Part shown: piece by piece, positions 13,901 through 25,749 of the stretch
Layout of the letters: each line of letters begins with the position of its first letter
Position numbering within the stretch: position 1 is the first letter of the stretch
Assembly (NCBI GenBank): GCA_947579665.1
Contig: OX388352.1
Coordinates: 73,260,113 to 73,324,112 of the forward strand
Direction of reading: 5' to 3'
From: Sympetrum striolatum
Lineage: Eukaryota; Arthropoda; Insecta; Odonata; Libellulidae
DNA length: 64,000 nucleotides
The notes under the pieces: generated by a model
Database searches by the model: none
What the model was told of the DNA's origin: nothing
Seen by the model: the letters and a program-made list of their open reading frames with translations, nothing else
Position numbers and translations under genes: made by a program

Positions 13901-15812
13901 ATTTGATAATAAATTACATTAACAAATGCCAAATAATATAATTTTTCATTTTACACTACATTAACTCAAGGAAGTAATCAAATCCAATGCAATGAAGCTG
14001 GAAAACACCGTCTTGTAAAAACACCTTCCTGTAAAAACACCTCCCTGTAAAATAACCACTGCAAGAATTTCAAAACAATAATACATGCATAAACAACATA
14101 GAAATTCCTTAACCTTCGAAATCTGAATAAATATATTTTTTAATTCGAAAAATCTGTTCAAATGTCATAAAAACTTTCTCCTTCAAACTAATTTATCGGC
14201 ATTAATATTAAGTACTCAAATTCAGCTTATTACTTATATATAAAACACAAAGACTGCAGATCGCTAAAAACCTAAGACTTACCTGAAATCCTTCCACCAT
14301 CGTCCTTACCTTTGGGCACAATCACTTTATTTCTCTAAGAAGAGATTGTACATTTTTGCAGGTAGAATAAGACTTGAAACGATACAGCAAGAAAAAACTT
14401 CAGCGGCCATAAAAAAATTGCAGGTAAAACTTACATGAGCTATAATTTAAGATTCAGTACGGCAATATAATCGCACTAGTAACTTTGATCTCTTATGTCA
14501 AACCTCTTAAGACAAGAAAAATTAATGCAAAAATTGATTGAAAATAACGAATGTTTAACGAAGTTTTATTAATCTTTTTACGCAAAATGTTTCAAACATT
14601 TTTATTTTTTGTCTCTAAATTCGTCAAAACAGCAATGAAAACACTTTGATGGTCACGTCAAGTTTTAAATAATTTGACAGAACAAAATGTAAAGTACTTT
14701 CACTCGACTGCAAGGGAAAAAACGGCTAAATACGAGATCGGAATGATTAAAATGGAAGATGATGAACATTAAGAAAATCAATCACTGCATTGAATCTTCC
14801 TAACTAAAATGCCCAGTTAGGATCAATAATGAGCATTCAACCATTCATCTTTGATACTAATGGAAGATAGCTATGAGAATGAAGCAATTCATTGTAAATG
14901 CTGAAAAAAAGAATGACGAGAGAGATTAAAGGATGATCCTCCTCCTCGTCCTCAGCGATTTATAGGCCGAAGGGCAGGTGGCGCCAAGGGGAGAGAAATC
15001 ACTACTAGGCGCCCACGTTGCTCTTTGCTATTTGTGATTACTTTATCGTGCATTCGCGATCTGCAATTATAAAATCATAATGATATACATAAAACATGCA
15101 ATTACGATACGTTGCGGAAATTTACAACTCTGGAACGGTTCCCCTCCGTTAGGGGTGACTCCTCGAATTTATCTTTCTCTCGGTAAAGGCGGCCCCGTCC
15201 TCCCCGCTTAAGCACAAGGGCAAGTATTGCATGCTAACCATAAAATAAAATGCATATTCCGGCACTTTAAATATCCATACATTAATTAACGGACAGATTA
15301 CCAAATTATCAGCACTCTTGTTCCCTAAACCAGCAATCGTACCGACAGAATGAATCTCCCTCTTTCGACTCATCCGAACTTATTTTGGAGTATTTCAGTG
15401 CCCCTGCACCTTTGGTTCTCAAAATTTTCCTCTATTACCCCTTTCGATGATGTTCAATTCCCCCAATTTACAGATATGCTTCCAGTTCCACAATCAATTT
15501 TAATCCACTGTATTCCACTAAGGCTATTTAATTCCGCGGAGTATTTCAAACACCAAGTTCGATTTTATACATCGTACACAAACAACAGAATATTAAATTT
15601 TGCTAAATTGTGCATTCTATTCACCACGTAAAATCCAAGCTGCATAGAACTCATTAGAGAAGAATTATTCACGAATTAAATCAAACGTGTCACTGCACTA
15701 GCAAAGGGATGGTGAACATTTAGTCTAAGGAGTGGAATATTTCATAATATAAGAGACCAGCTTGCCAGCCATAGCTGACAAGCAGGCTGATAACTGTAGA
15801 GTCATTTAACGC
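10901..15812. other. Probable intergenic/promoter DNA, CpG-rich, no gene recognised
   Basis: The GC- and CpG-rich core is about 10.7-12.9 kb. It includes two tandem 15-bp GCGGCCGAG-containing units at 11,534-11,563. None of the open frames in this stretch looks like a known protein. Near 12,570-12,740 the plus strand contains RTIAYYNS and, in another frame, NLPPAVFAEEVALYRD, vaguely like the C-terminal tail of CR1-type LINEs, but the match is too weak to call. Confidence 0.4.
14011..14056. repeat. Short tandem repeat, about 16 bp x 3
   Basis: Three adjacent copies of a unit close to CTGTAAAAACACCTCC, the third diverging after CTGTAAAA. Confidence 0.7.
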
Positions 15813-16101
15813 CAGTGCTTCCCAAGCAGTGTGCCGCAGCACAGTAGTGCACCGCGAGTCCTCAGAGTGCCGAGGAATAACCGAGCGTTACATATTTTGA
15901 ACGACGTATTTCCTTTACTTTATGAGCCATTTCGCCTAATTGTATTACGCAATAAGAGCTGAAAATATTTAATTCGCCACCCGGTGCTTCATTCTTTACA
16001 ATTCGAATTTAAAGAAACTAATCGGACTTGTTAAATGGGCTGCGAAGTTTGACTGAGGATCCATGTTTGCAGTAAAAGAGAAAATAGGCTGGGAAACACT
16101 G
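15813..16101. mobile_element. hAT-like MITE, 289 bp
   Basis: Ends are inverted: the left end starts CAGTGCTTCCCAAGC and the right end, read inward on the other strand, starts CAGTGTTTCCCAGCC. CAGTG-type ends with a G/C-rich subterminal block (GTGCCGCAGCAC just inside the left end) are typical of hAT MITEs. The flanking 8-mers (TTTAACGC and GCTTATGC) match at only 4 of 8 positions, so a target duplication cannot be confirmed. Confidence 0.65.
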
Positions 16102-16556
16102 GCTTATGCTATTACGTCAATAACGACTTCTATTTGTAAAGAATTTAGCCAGAAGGTACCACTTCTCCTCAAACATTAGCGACCAAGAGCAAGTAGGAGG
16201 GGATGAGGCTTACTAGGCAAGATAAGGAGTGAGGAGTGACGACTTTATCTGATGTTACTGACTAGATATAATAACTAATTAAAGAAAGACACGTTTATCA
16301 ATTTTGGATCATAAGCGTTTTAACCGAAAAAAGTATAAAAAGGCTTCGTCTTACTGACACGTTATACTGCAATTCTCTCGCGCGCCTTAGGATTACCACA
16401 GCCGTACTTACACAGAAAATGTTAAGACATTTCATATTTCGAATTCAAATTACTCCAGAAGGGCGGAGAGTTAAAATTCTTAATGCTAACATTGGATACT
16501 CCCGAGCAAGAAAAAGGAGCGCACATTTGACGCAAAACCTAGGTCATTCTTAATGT

Positions 16557-16660
16557 ATAAGGAAAGGGACAAGGTGACTTTGCACATAAGGGCGTGCACC
16601 CAGGAAAATTCTCAAGGATAAACGGACTTGAAAAAAGTCTGACAGGGGCTCCTCCTTCTT
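16557..16660. repeat. SINE-like dispersed repeat, copy 1
   Basis: Shares the ordered blocks AAGGTGACTTTGCA, GTGCACC, CAAGG and GAAAAAAGT with 48,154-48,240 in the same orientation. Divergence is high. The copy at 48.2 kb continues into a tRNA B-box-like sequence, which suggests a SINE-type family; here that part is not preserved. Confidence 0.45.
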
Positions 16661-17419
16661 CCATGTCCGAACTTTCTCGACGGCGCCGGCGATACCGATG
16701 GAAAAGGGAAGAGGGGAACGGTGGTGTAAGAGGCTAATGCGAATTACTACTTGTTTAAGTTTTCGAAAATTATAAATTAAAATTTCTGATAAGGGTTTAC
16801 ATTTCTGAGAAGGGAAACATCGCGAAAATATACCGATAACCGCAACCATTATTTCGACTGGCCTTTCTTGATTTTCGTCCGTCGCGAGGCGCAGAGGCCG
16901 CTGTCACGTTATAAATAAAACATTTTCGGGCGAAACATTAAATTGGGTTACACAGCCAAATCATTCCAAAGTTACGTTCTGCTTATATAACTAATTAAAA
17001 AGTTTTATTTCGTTGAAAATACAAATTAGATGAATTATATGCGTGCTACTGGAACAAAGAACGAATTAGGGAAAAGCTTGAATTTTATATTCGATTGGTT
17101 GCGAATAATGGCAGTTTTAAAAAGTTTATCGGGTGAAAAACGCAACCTTTCTTCAATTTCCGCGATATTTATTGTTGTCATTGCTAAGATGCATAAATTC
17201 TTCACAACGGTGTTGATAGAGTCATTCTTATCCATATGTCATCAGAAACAAAGTTCATATCGACCAATGTTAGCTATGATTCTTGGTTTTGTCCGTTCAA
17301 ATCTGGAACTCCGCGTAAAGGTGAGAGGCTTCCCGCTTCTGCCATAACCCAATACTTCCAGGAAATTTGGAACGGACTATACCTACCGTGGCTACCCCAT
17401 TCTTCCCTACCAGTAAAGG

Positions 17420-17610
17420 ATGACGCCATACCCACATTTCGAGGGCCCCCAAACCACCCCAAACGTTTGACTTCCTTTCTTAATATCCACCTTTCGCACC
17501 CATAAAGCAAGACACTTCTCCAAACCAAGACAACATCGGTGTCTCGCCAGTCTAATTGCCTTCGCGGAACGCCTGCGAGATCTTTTTCAGAGGAATTCAA
17601 TGGCCTATTT
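17420..17610 (-). pseudogene. Short relic of a LINE (RTE-like) C-terminus
   Basis: The minus-strand translation contains VWRSVLLYGCERWILRKE, close to the conserved VW(S/R)V.LYG.E(T/R)W.L..... block found after the RT domain in RTE-type and related LINEs. The sequences around it do not extend the match, so only a small fragment remains. Confidence 0.45.
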
Positions 17611-17699
17611 GAATTCCACCGTAAGGAAAATCATGATGTAATAAAAGCTGGTCCCGACTACTTCTTTCAGCAATGACCTTTCCTAAATCAAGTTCAGTC

Positions 17700-17856
17700 T
17701 CTTTCTGACTATCGTACGCACAGTGACGGTGATCTAAAGTTTAGACGATTAGGGAACAGCATAGTTTTACATTACTTATTTATTTGTCTACTACTCTAGA
17801 TTAAAATTATTGACAGGAATTAAATCGCAATTCGGAAACTTCGGCCTTTGCTGAAG
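17700..17856 (+). promoter_or_regulatory. Candidate promoter and first noncoding exon of the NEK gene
   Basis: A consensus plus-strand donor (GAAG then GTAAGT) lies at 17,856/17,857 in CpG-containing DNA, just before CpG frequency collapses in the NEK body. The coding exon is preceded by a good acceptor at 18,396 (TTTATTTGCAG), so an upstream noncoding exon is needed and this is the nearest strong donor. The transcription start and promoter elements were not identified. Confidence 0.35.
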
Positions 17857-18417
17857 GTAAGTCCCACACTTCCTCATTTTTCGCGAATGGCTGTTTTAGT
17901 AATATTTATAAGTATTTTCTGTATCGCTTAATAGACTATCTAGTAAAAATAGACAGTGCTAAAATTTATGCTTGTATTGATATAGAAACTTTGTATTACA
18001 GTGCGCACTATAACAACTTATATTTACCTACCCTTTGATCGAAATAAAATAGTTTATCGTATCAATCTGTCACTAGCGAATGACGTCTGAGAATATTTAT
18101 AAGTTATTGAGAAAAGATTTACCTTTAAAAATCTGTTAGCGCAGTAGTTACCCGTATAAAAAGGGAAATAGGCAGCTAATTCAACTTTTTTTGGGTTGGA
18201 GACGAAAATCCCATTATATCAAGGTTTTTATTATCAACACATCCTCAACATATATAAACAAACCCATCCCAAGAACTTATTTCACTAATATCGAAATTCA
18301 TATTACGTTTAAAATGTATAACTAATTTAATTGACATATTGATTTGATCAAAGATGCATGGTATTTTTAGCATTATATAATATTTTTTATTTGCAGTTAT
18401 TTTTCAAATAAAATATT

Positions 18418-18426
18418 ATGCCATAA
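18418..18426 (+). promoter_or_regulatory. Minimal upstream ORF (ATG CCA TAA) abutting the NEK start
   Basis: Assuming the exon starts at 18,397, its 5' UTR ends with a three-codon frame ATG-CCA-TAA whose stop codon is immediately followed by the main ATG (TAAATGG). The upstream ATG has A at -3, while the main ATG has T at -3 and G at +4. Scanning ribosomes would therefore meet the upstream start in the better context, so leaky scanning or stop-start reinitiation could tune kinase output. Confidence 0.55.
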
Positions 18427-18645
18427 ATGGCTAATCAGCAAGTTTCTGCAGAACAAGAAAAATCAGACATTTCATTGTCTTGCTTTAAAATAGAAGAAGT
18501 GATAGGTGTTGGACAGTTTAGCACTGTTCACAGAGCTGTTTGCAAGTCAACTGGTCACTATATAGCCTTGAAAAGGGTGAGTTTATTGAATTTGAAAGAA
18601 GGGAAGTCTTCCCAGGATTGTTTGAAAGAGGCACGCCTACTACAG
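18427..18645 (+). CDS. NEK exon 1 (coding)
   Basis: Codons 1-73, start [10 protein letters not shown], ending KEARLLQ at a GTGAGA donor, phase 0. Carries the glycine loop and the catalytic lysine. Confidence 0.93.
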
Positions 18646-21600
18646 GTGAGAAAGTTTTAATTAAAATGCTATTTGTCTGATACATTTCCAGTATGAGTAA
18701 TTTTTGTTTGCTATGATTTTTTATATCTGACATCAAAACTGAAAATTATTCACAAATAGACATAACCAAAAACAACCAACCAGTTTTCACAAATAATCTG
18801 TAGACTATAATCTCTAACCACTTATATATTGCAAAAGGCTAATCACAAGTTTCTAATTTATGAATACTTTTGTAATCATTACTTTCCTATTTAAAATTAT
18901 ATATTCTATTCTGATTCTAGAATTGATTTCTGTTGTCATCCTAGATCATTGTTATATGTTTTCTCCATAAAAGTATAATTTTTTGTTATAAATTTACTTA
19001 TGGAAAAAGGAATTCCTCATTCATATTTATTATTTATTTTTTCAGAATTATAAGCTTTTCTGTAATATTGAATTTTTATGCCTCTGTTTGATCATATACC
19101 CATTCAATATCATCTCGTAAGGAAGGTTATGAGTTTCTTTGCTTTCAGTGATGTAAAATTAAAAATAAGAAGAATATTGCCTCAACTAAATAATGCAACA
19201 AAACTTTGAAATTCAAAGCTAATTATCTGAAATTTCCTTTATTTTTCAGAAACTGAGTCATTCTAACATAATTAAATGCTTCTCATCATTCTTAGAGGAT
19301 TCTAATCTAGTTATCACACTGGAGCTAGCCACTGTCGGAGATGTAGCAAAGATGATTAGAGATTTTACTACAGCTGGATATTTGATACCAGAAAAAACAA
19401 TTTGGCATTACTTTTCACAGATTACTTGTGCTATTGAATATATGCATTCTGAAAAGGTCATGCATAGGGGTAAGTATAGCCAGAATAACACAGAGTAAAA
19501 TGTTATATAAAAGAGAGAAAAAAACCTAATGTGCAAATGTTGATTGAAGCTCTGCTAATAGCTCTACTGTCAAATTACCACAACAGCTATTTTCCTTCTA
19601 TGAATCTGCATCCAAATGACCTCATCAAGGTTATTTTAATTTTCAATAAGACAGTTACTAGTTGAATGATTTGATATTGAACTGCTTTCAATGTATAAGA
19701 ATTTATGAAAATGAATTTTGAAGGAATTTATGAATGAATTCACTAATGATCTTACTTACGATTGAGAATTTATACAAATTTCAAGATATCATCACAGCAG
19801 CAGGTGAAAAGAAGAGGTAAAAAATAATCCTTCCTCACAAATTGATTTAAGATTTGTTTTTAAATGTTTCATTTATTCTCCCTAGTCAAACCTTACTACA
19901 TAGCCATGACACAAGCAGTCAATTATGTCTTAATTTCTTTAATAAACATACTTTTTCTTGTACTATTTCAACTAAAGTTCAAGCTATATTTGATTAATCT
20001 TGTCCTTTTATAGCCATATGATCAATTAGCACTGAAATCAGGGCCGGATTTTCCATTAGGCTAGCTAGGCTTCAGCCTAGGGCCTCAAGATCAAGAGGAG
20101 CCTACATTCAAATTGTTAGCAAAATTAAAATTACACTATCCTAAAAACAGTGAACACTAAAACACTGAACCAAAAATAAGGAGTCATATTGATATATATC
20201 ACAGTAATGATGTATTTTATAATCTCTCAAGTAATTTACTAACTTAAAAATGGGAGGTGAAAGAGCCTCATAAGTGGAATGGCCTTGGGCCTCCTTTCAT
20301 CTAAATCCTGCCCTGACTGAAATCATGATTAAAAACATAATCAATTAGTCGAATTTCTCAAATAAAGTACATAAAGATTACAGGAAAGATTTCCCATTAA
20401 AATTTCCGTGTAATTTTACTTTCATAAGTGTTTCTTTATTTTTGTACCAAGATTTTTCTTGTTTATATAAAATTGAGAATGTTTGTGCTCTAATATCTAG
20501 GGTGAGAATAAAATACAATTATGAAAGACCAAGACTAGACAAGTGTGACTTAACATGTCTCTTAATGCTCATACAACCTCAGGAATTAAACTTTTAAGCA
20601 AATAATGTAGTTTCCTAATAATAAAAACATCTCCAATTGCAGGGACATATTAGAAAATTTTAGGATGGGAAAGTTTTTCAACAGTTGTTGAAAATATTTT
20701 GTCATTCCAGTTGAATTTGCTTTGGAAATCACAGAAATGTTATCATAAACCATTATTAAGTAAAATGAAAATTAATTAGTTGCATTTGTCCACTGCAAAG
20801 GAATAAAAAAAGAAAACAACTAGATCTACTAAAGCTGAAAAGAGAAAGTGAACAAGTGCAATTAAAAGGTCAACTAGGTCATAGAGACATTTGACAAGAA
20901 TTAAATTATAGAATGCTTTCTTGAAGGTATCAAAAGACTTAATATTTTATATTACGATATATTTTTTTAATATCCTTAATTGATGCTCATGAAGCATGGT
21001 AATATTTAATGCTACTTACTTTAAAAGTTAATGATAACAATTAAACTAGTGCTTTTATTGACATTTTTCTAAGCATGAATATATGTTATGTCTCTACAAC
21101 AATATAGCTAGGGTTCTGTTAGATGAGGCCAATTGCCAGTAATTGCTTTACCCTGAAATTCTCCAACTGTTCTGATTCTACTTTCATTTTTAAATCTCGT
21201 AGATGGGCAAGATTAATATGTTCAATGGTTCTATAACTCAATTTCAAGGTAGCATTTTTCACAAATTATTTTGCAGTCACGGGTTGCACCTTTAATTAAT
21301 TTCATTCAACCAAAATTCATACATTGAAGGAATGGATCATATCAATGAGAGCTAAACACATATTGTATTACAAACAAAATAATGGTACCAGTTCCAATTT
21401 TGAACAACTAGAAGGAGACAAAAAGACAAAATCTGTTAACACAGCTGTTTGGAGTGTGTCTAGAGTCTCTTTAACCTATCCAGAGTTATATTTTCCATTT
21501 TTTTTAATTTATAGATATAAAACCTGCAAATGTCTTCATCACAGCACAAAATACCATAAAATTGGGAGATTTAGGCCTTGGAAGAGTTTTCAGCCCAGAA

Positions 21601-24600
21601 ACATTGCAAGCCCACTCTTTGCTTGGTACTCCATTCTACATGAGTCCAGAAAGAGTAAAAGAAACTGGATACGACTTTAAAAGTGATATATGGTCCCTTG
21701 GCTGCCTATTGTATGAGGTACAATGTAGATGAGTTATGGGATATCCTCATTTGGTAATTTTAATTGTATAAGTATTTTTAAGTGAAAACTACAATACCAA
21801 TATTTTTTCATTTTCTTCTAGATGGCAGCTTTACAGCCACCATTCTTTATCAAGGAATCCAATTTGAGTATTCTGTACCACAGAATTGAAAATGCCGATT
21901 ACATTCCCATTCCTTCTCATTCATACACAAAAGAGGTAAACTACATTTTGAAATAATAGCTTGTTTTGTTAATTCACTTAGCAAGGCTAATTTTCTCTGC
22001 CTTTAATTCATATTCTGATAACACTTCTTTATGTTCAGAAGAACTTACACAACTTCAAATTATACTCTGATTTATATAATCACAATACCCGTGGTAGTAA
22101 GAAACTTAATTCATTTTTTAATCAGATTAAAAGAGCTTCTCAGGGTCCCAAATCTATGGGTATGAAATTATAATAGAAAATGTACTGTATGGAGCCTTTT
22201 TAAGTTTTAAGAAAAATTTAAAATCCTTTTTACTCGTTAAAATGTACTATAGCATTGATGAATTTACTAATGATGTTAATCTTTCTTTGTATGCATGTTT
22301 TTTTAACTATATTTATGTAGTGAGCAAAGCAAAATTCTCTTTGAATTTTACTATGATCCAAGCAGATATTTGTCTTAATTCACTAATACTTGCAATCTGT
22401 TGCATTGTATTTTTGGTTCCCTAACTTATGTGGGTTAGATGGAAGAGGACATTTCCAGTCTCAATATTTCCCAACTAAAGTTGTATGATTACTTCTATGA
22501 GTTTTAGCACTTTCTCAGCATTTCTGCTGGAAAAACTCACCAGTTCAGAAAGATGGTGAGGACTAGGCACAGTCAACATGGATAGGAAATTCTACCTAAC
22601 CCATTTGGTCCTGAACTCTTCATTTTACTTTATAAATTTAGTACAATATGGCAAGTTACCAGTCAGACTGACATCTATGACAGACAAATACATCAATGAC
22701 ATTATTCTTTAAATCAAGATTCTCTGTATTTTTTGATACCACCTCTTTGGCACAAATTGCCAAAGGAAGACCTGAACTTCCAATAACTTCCAGATACTTT
22801 TTAGTTGCATTTAAAGTTCTTCATATCTGTCCCTTTCCCTGCATCCCATTTCTTTTGATGTTATGGGGCAATACACTGCTGTCTATGGTTTTTCGCTGAT
22901 TTATTAGTCCAACCTAAAGAGGATGATATTGATCCTCTTTTAGACTGAAAAAGTTAGAGATTTATAATATGGTTCAATATCCCTATCACAACGTCTATTT
23001 TTCATTCTCTGCTGTTGATTATTTAGCTTGGCAACCTGGTTGTGCCATCAAACTTATGCTGTAGCTTGAACTTGCTGGAACTTTCTACATTCATCATTAC
23101 TTTTCCCATTCATGCTCACCATCCAGATTTATTATTTCATGCTCCTTGCTGTTAGGGACCACGCCCTATCCTTTTTTTATGATTTTGTAGAAAATTTTCA
23201 TGCTTCTGGTAGGTATTATTCATACGTAAATATTAGGGGATAACTCCTCTTGCTGCTATTGATGAGCAAACTTCTATACTATATTCATTTATTCTATCTT
23301 AACTATCTCTAAATCTAAGGTAGTTTCATCCCTCTACTCACTCAAAGGTATATAAAAAGTTCTAGCAAGTGAAATAGCACATCAAAATGATTTGTCACCT
23401 AGTTCTTCAAAACAAAGGAAATCTTCCATGGCAAAATCCTTCGAAAGCCCTTATGAGAAAATGTTTTCTATCTCTCCGAGTGATTTAATCATTCAAAATC
23501 AAGGGATTGAAGATCTTAATTTTAAATATAAATTCTTTTATTGATATCCATCCAAATTTAATTGCATGTCCCAAATAAATAATTACCATCTATCATCTAT
23601 AATATAAAATAGAGTGTGGGTGTGTGTGTGTATGTATGTATGTTCTCTAACAACTCGAGAACCGAGAGTCGCAAGTCGCAAATTTTCTACATTATTAAAA
23701 GTCAACCCCGCGCAGAGTAAAGGGTACTTTTTATTTTCCTAAGGTCCACGGTTCGAACCAAGACGGGTAAAAACGTTCCCATAAGAAATACACGTAGAGG
23801 TCATTTTTTCGTAGCAGGGTTCATTTCTTTTGAAAAATTAAATTAGAAATAATGATCCTAGAAAGACGAATCAAGCACCAAAAGATAGGGAATAGAATAA
23901 TATAGAATATAATATATAATAGAATAGAATATTTGGTCGTAGAATATCGTTTTCGAATCGAATTTGCGCACATTTTGATATAGTTCGTGAATATTTTATT
24001 GAAATTTTGAGGTAAACAACCCACCTCCCTGACGATCAAAGTGATTGTTGAGTCCCCAGCTCATGTTCTTAACCGTAAGAAAACATTGAGAAAATATGCC
24101 TCCTGCAAATTCATGCTAAAAATAAGTGTGATAGATTATATGAAGATGGAGAAATTTAAGGAGATATTATTAACTGCAGCTATGAACTATATACTTTGAA
24201 GAATCGAGCGTACAAGCATACGAATACCAGTATTTCAGAAAGGTTTTAAATTTTATGGAAGCGTCTGTAGCAACCAAGTTTCATTTATATCAACGTAATT
24301 GTTTACTGACTATTCCGTGGGATAAATGGGTTTATATTAGTTTGTTAGATGAAATTGCTTTCTCTCGATCAATACAACTGACTGCGTATAAAAAACCTGG
24401 GAAGTTTTGTTGTTTTGAATATAATCTTCTGCATTGAGTATTATCGATTTACTTCGATAAATATTTAGCGATTGACGGAAATGGACTTGGTGAATATTGT
24501 AATGATTTCTCAGTTTCAGTTAAGGACAGGAGTTAAACGGCGATTTGTAAAGGTTTAGCAAATCTCCAATATCGTATCCCTCCATTGAAAAGTTGAAAAG

Positions 24601-25559
24601 CAAGTTTACGTTTTGTTATACGCAGAATAAAAAAAGTAATTTACTGTGGTTTTTTAAGTGCTTCCAATTCTTATACATTTAATATCATTCTGTTATCGGT
24701 GTTCAATCTTGGTTGTTTCAGAGTGATATAAAATACATTTTGGTTGTGTTTGATCATTGTTTCCGATATCCATTTTTTCCCTTTCTGAAAATGTCTCCTT
24801 AAACGTGATGCTGCTAATCCTAATGCTATCTTCTAATATACTTTTAATAATCCTTAAATAAATGTTGTGTTCACCGTAGAATTTTTCATTCTAATATTTA
24901 GGTTACTTTGCAGATTTTATTATAAGTTTATTTTGTTTGTTTATTGGTTTGGAAATGATGGCATTTGCTATCTATAATCCATGTATCCACTAAGTTATGA
25001 GACATGTGTTACGATCAAGCCTGTAATAAAAGTATTTATTAATTTTAATTTTTCCCCGTTGAGAATCAACGGGCACTTCAGTTAGTTTAAATATAATATA
25101 AGGAAATTAAGGTTTTTTTTAAATTTATATTTTTCTTAGAAACAAATTTGAGTAATTACTTATTCTTATCTGTGAAAAAAATTATGTTCAGTGAAAAACA
25201 CAAGCAAAACAGATTTATACAATGATAGTTAAGACAAATTCTGAATGACTGGTTCAAGGGTGCTTGCCACTTTGAAAGAAAAATTTGAATGTATTGAATA
25301 AACATTGTTAGGAATAGAATAGACATTTGTGAGCAAAAATAGTCAGAGAGTGTTCAAATAATCTGTTATGTCAACAACTAAGGTTGTTATAATAATAGTA
25401 TACCATTTAATGATCTTGTAATATCTAATTCATAAATATATTTTTCAGCTGTCATACGTGGTCAACCATTGCCTCGAAAAAGATCCGAAAATGAGACCAG
25501 ATAGTAAATTTGTTCACAGTGCTGCAATCAGAATATATAGTAAATACAAAAATGATTAA
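18427..25559 (+). CDS. NEK6/NEK7-type serine/threonine kinase (whole gene, 5 coding exons)
   Basis: Joined exons (18,427-18,645; 19,250-19,469; 21,515-21,717; 21,822-21,935; 25,449-25,559) give 867 nt and a 288-residue protein. It is almost entirely a kinase domain, as in NEK6/7 (about 300 residues). Visible features are the glycine loop GVGQFSTV, the beta-3 lysine in ALKRV (K49), [12 protein letters not shown] with the catalytic D147, DLG at 165-167 (NEKs use DLG), and the activation segment [15 protein letters not shown], where S181 matches the activating serine of NEK6/7. The C-lobe ends [24 protein letters not shown]6/7 kinases act with NEK9 in spindle assembly and cytokinesis. All exon phases fit and all splice sites are GT-AG. 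The start is the first in-frame ATG after a strong acceptor. It is convergent with POLRMT. NEK6 and NEK7 cannot be separated here. Confidence 0.93.
19250..19469 (+). CDS. NEK exon 2
   Basis: Acceptor [19 protein letters not shown] through [10 protein letters not shown], ending one base into the HRD aspartate codon (phase 1) at a GTAAGT donor. Confidence 0.93.
20039..20315. mobile_element. hAT MITE with perfect 8-bp target duplication, 277 bp
   Basis: The left end begins CAGGGCCGGATTTTCCATTA; the right end, read inward, begins CAGGGCAGGATTTAGATG. Both sides are flanked by the identical 8-mer ACTGAAAT (20,031-20,038 and 20,316-20,323), the diagnostic hAT target duplication. Subterminal AGCCTAGGGCCTC-like and GGCCTTGGGCCTC blocks are inverted relative to each other. 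The CAGGGCCGG end is typical of a widespread animal hAT family. It sits in NEK intron 2, and no transposase is encoded. Confidence 0.9.
20324..21514. other. NEK intron 2, remainder
   Basis: AT-rich, CpG-poor, no element recognised. The open frame starting at 21,324 is only a run into exon 3 in another frame. Confidence 0.6.
21515..21717 (+). CDS. NEK exon 3
   Basis: Completes the HRD aspartate, then [33 protein letters not shown] and [12 protein letters not shown], ending phase 0 at a GTACAA donor. Contains the Mg-binding DLG and the activation segment. Confidence 0.93.
21822..21935 (+). CDS. NEK exon 4
   Basis: Acceptor [21 protein letters not shown] to PSHSYTKE, phase 0 at both ends, donor GTAAAC. 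Corresponds to the C-lobe helices after the DIWSLGC motif. Confidence 0.92.
21936..23595. other. NEK intron 4, left part
   Basis: About 1.7 kb of AT-rich, CpG-poor DNA without recognised elements. The small open frames (22,242-22,424 and 22,696-22,899) have no coding look. Confidence 0.6.
23596..25085 (+). mobile_element. Non-autonomous Helitron, copy 1 (1,490 bp)
   Basis: Starts A|TCTATAATATAAAATAGAG, the classic Helitron TC start with host A to the left. Ends with a perfect 8-bp-stem hairpin CCCGTTGAGAATCAACGGG, then eleven bases to GTTAG|T (CTAG decayed to TTAG), with host T to the right. Homologous to 38,600-39,861 at both ends and over long interior blocks. No Rep/helicase frame is present. 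Contains a (GT)n/GTAT microsatellite near the start and an exact pol III B-box-like GGTTCGAACC at 23,750. Much richer in CpG than the surrounding NEK intron. Confidence 0.85.
25449..25559 (+). CDS. NEK exon 5 (terminal)
   Basis: Acceptor [29 protein letters not shown] to YSKYKND then TAA. Holds the conserved KDP..RP motif of the kinase C-lobe. Confidence 0.93.
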   Translation: MSYVVNHCLEKDPKMRPDSKFVHSAAIRIYSKYKND

Positions 25560-25566
25560 TAATAAT

Positions 25567-25747
25567 ATTAAAGGATATTAAATGGAAAGTAAGATGCCTT
25601 TCTTCAATCACTTCTCTCCAATTCAGTATTTCAGATAAGATTCTTAAACTGACTGCATTGTCACTTCATTGTTTTCTGGAGCCAACATTTATGTTTTTAT
25701 GCCCAACTGCTTTTGAAATTATTTTTGAGGATACAGACACTAATAAA
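25567..25747 (+). terminator. Candidate NEK polyadenylation signals
   Basis: ATTAAA at 25,567-25,572 directly after the stop, and AATAAA at 25,742-25,747. Which is used cannot be told from sequence. Confidence 0.35.
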
Positions 25748-25749
25748 AT

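Noticed and set aside
15813..16101. 8-bp target duplication of the 15.8-kb MITE
   Set aside because: The flanking 8-mers match at only 4 of 8 positions, so I did not claim it.
17274..17600. 108-residue minus-strand frame as a host gene
   Set aside because: Only a short LINE-like block is recognisable; the rest matches nothing.
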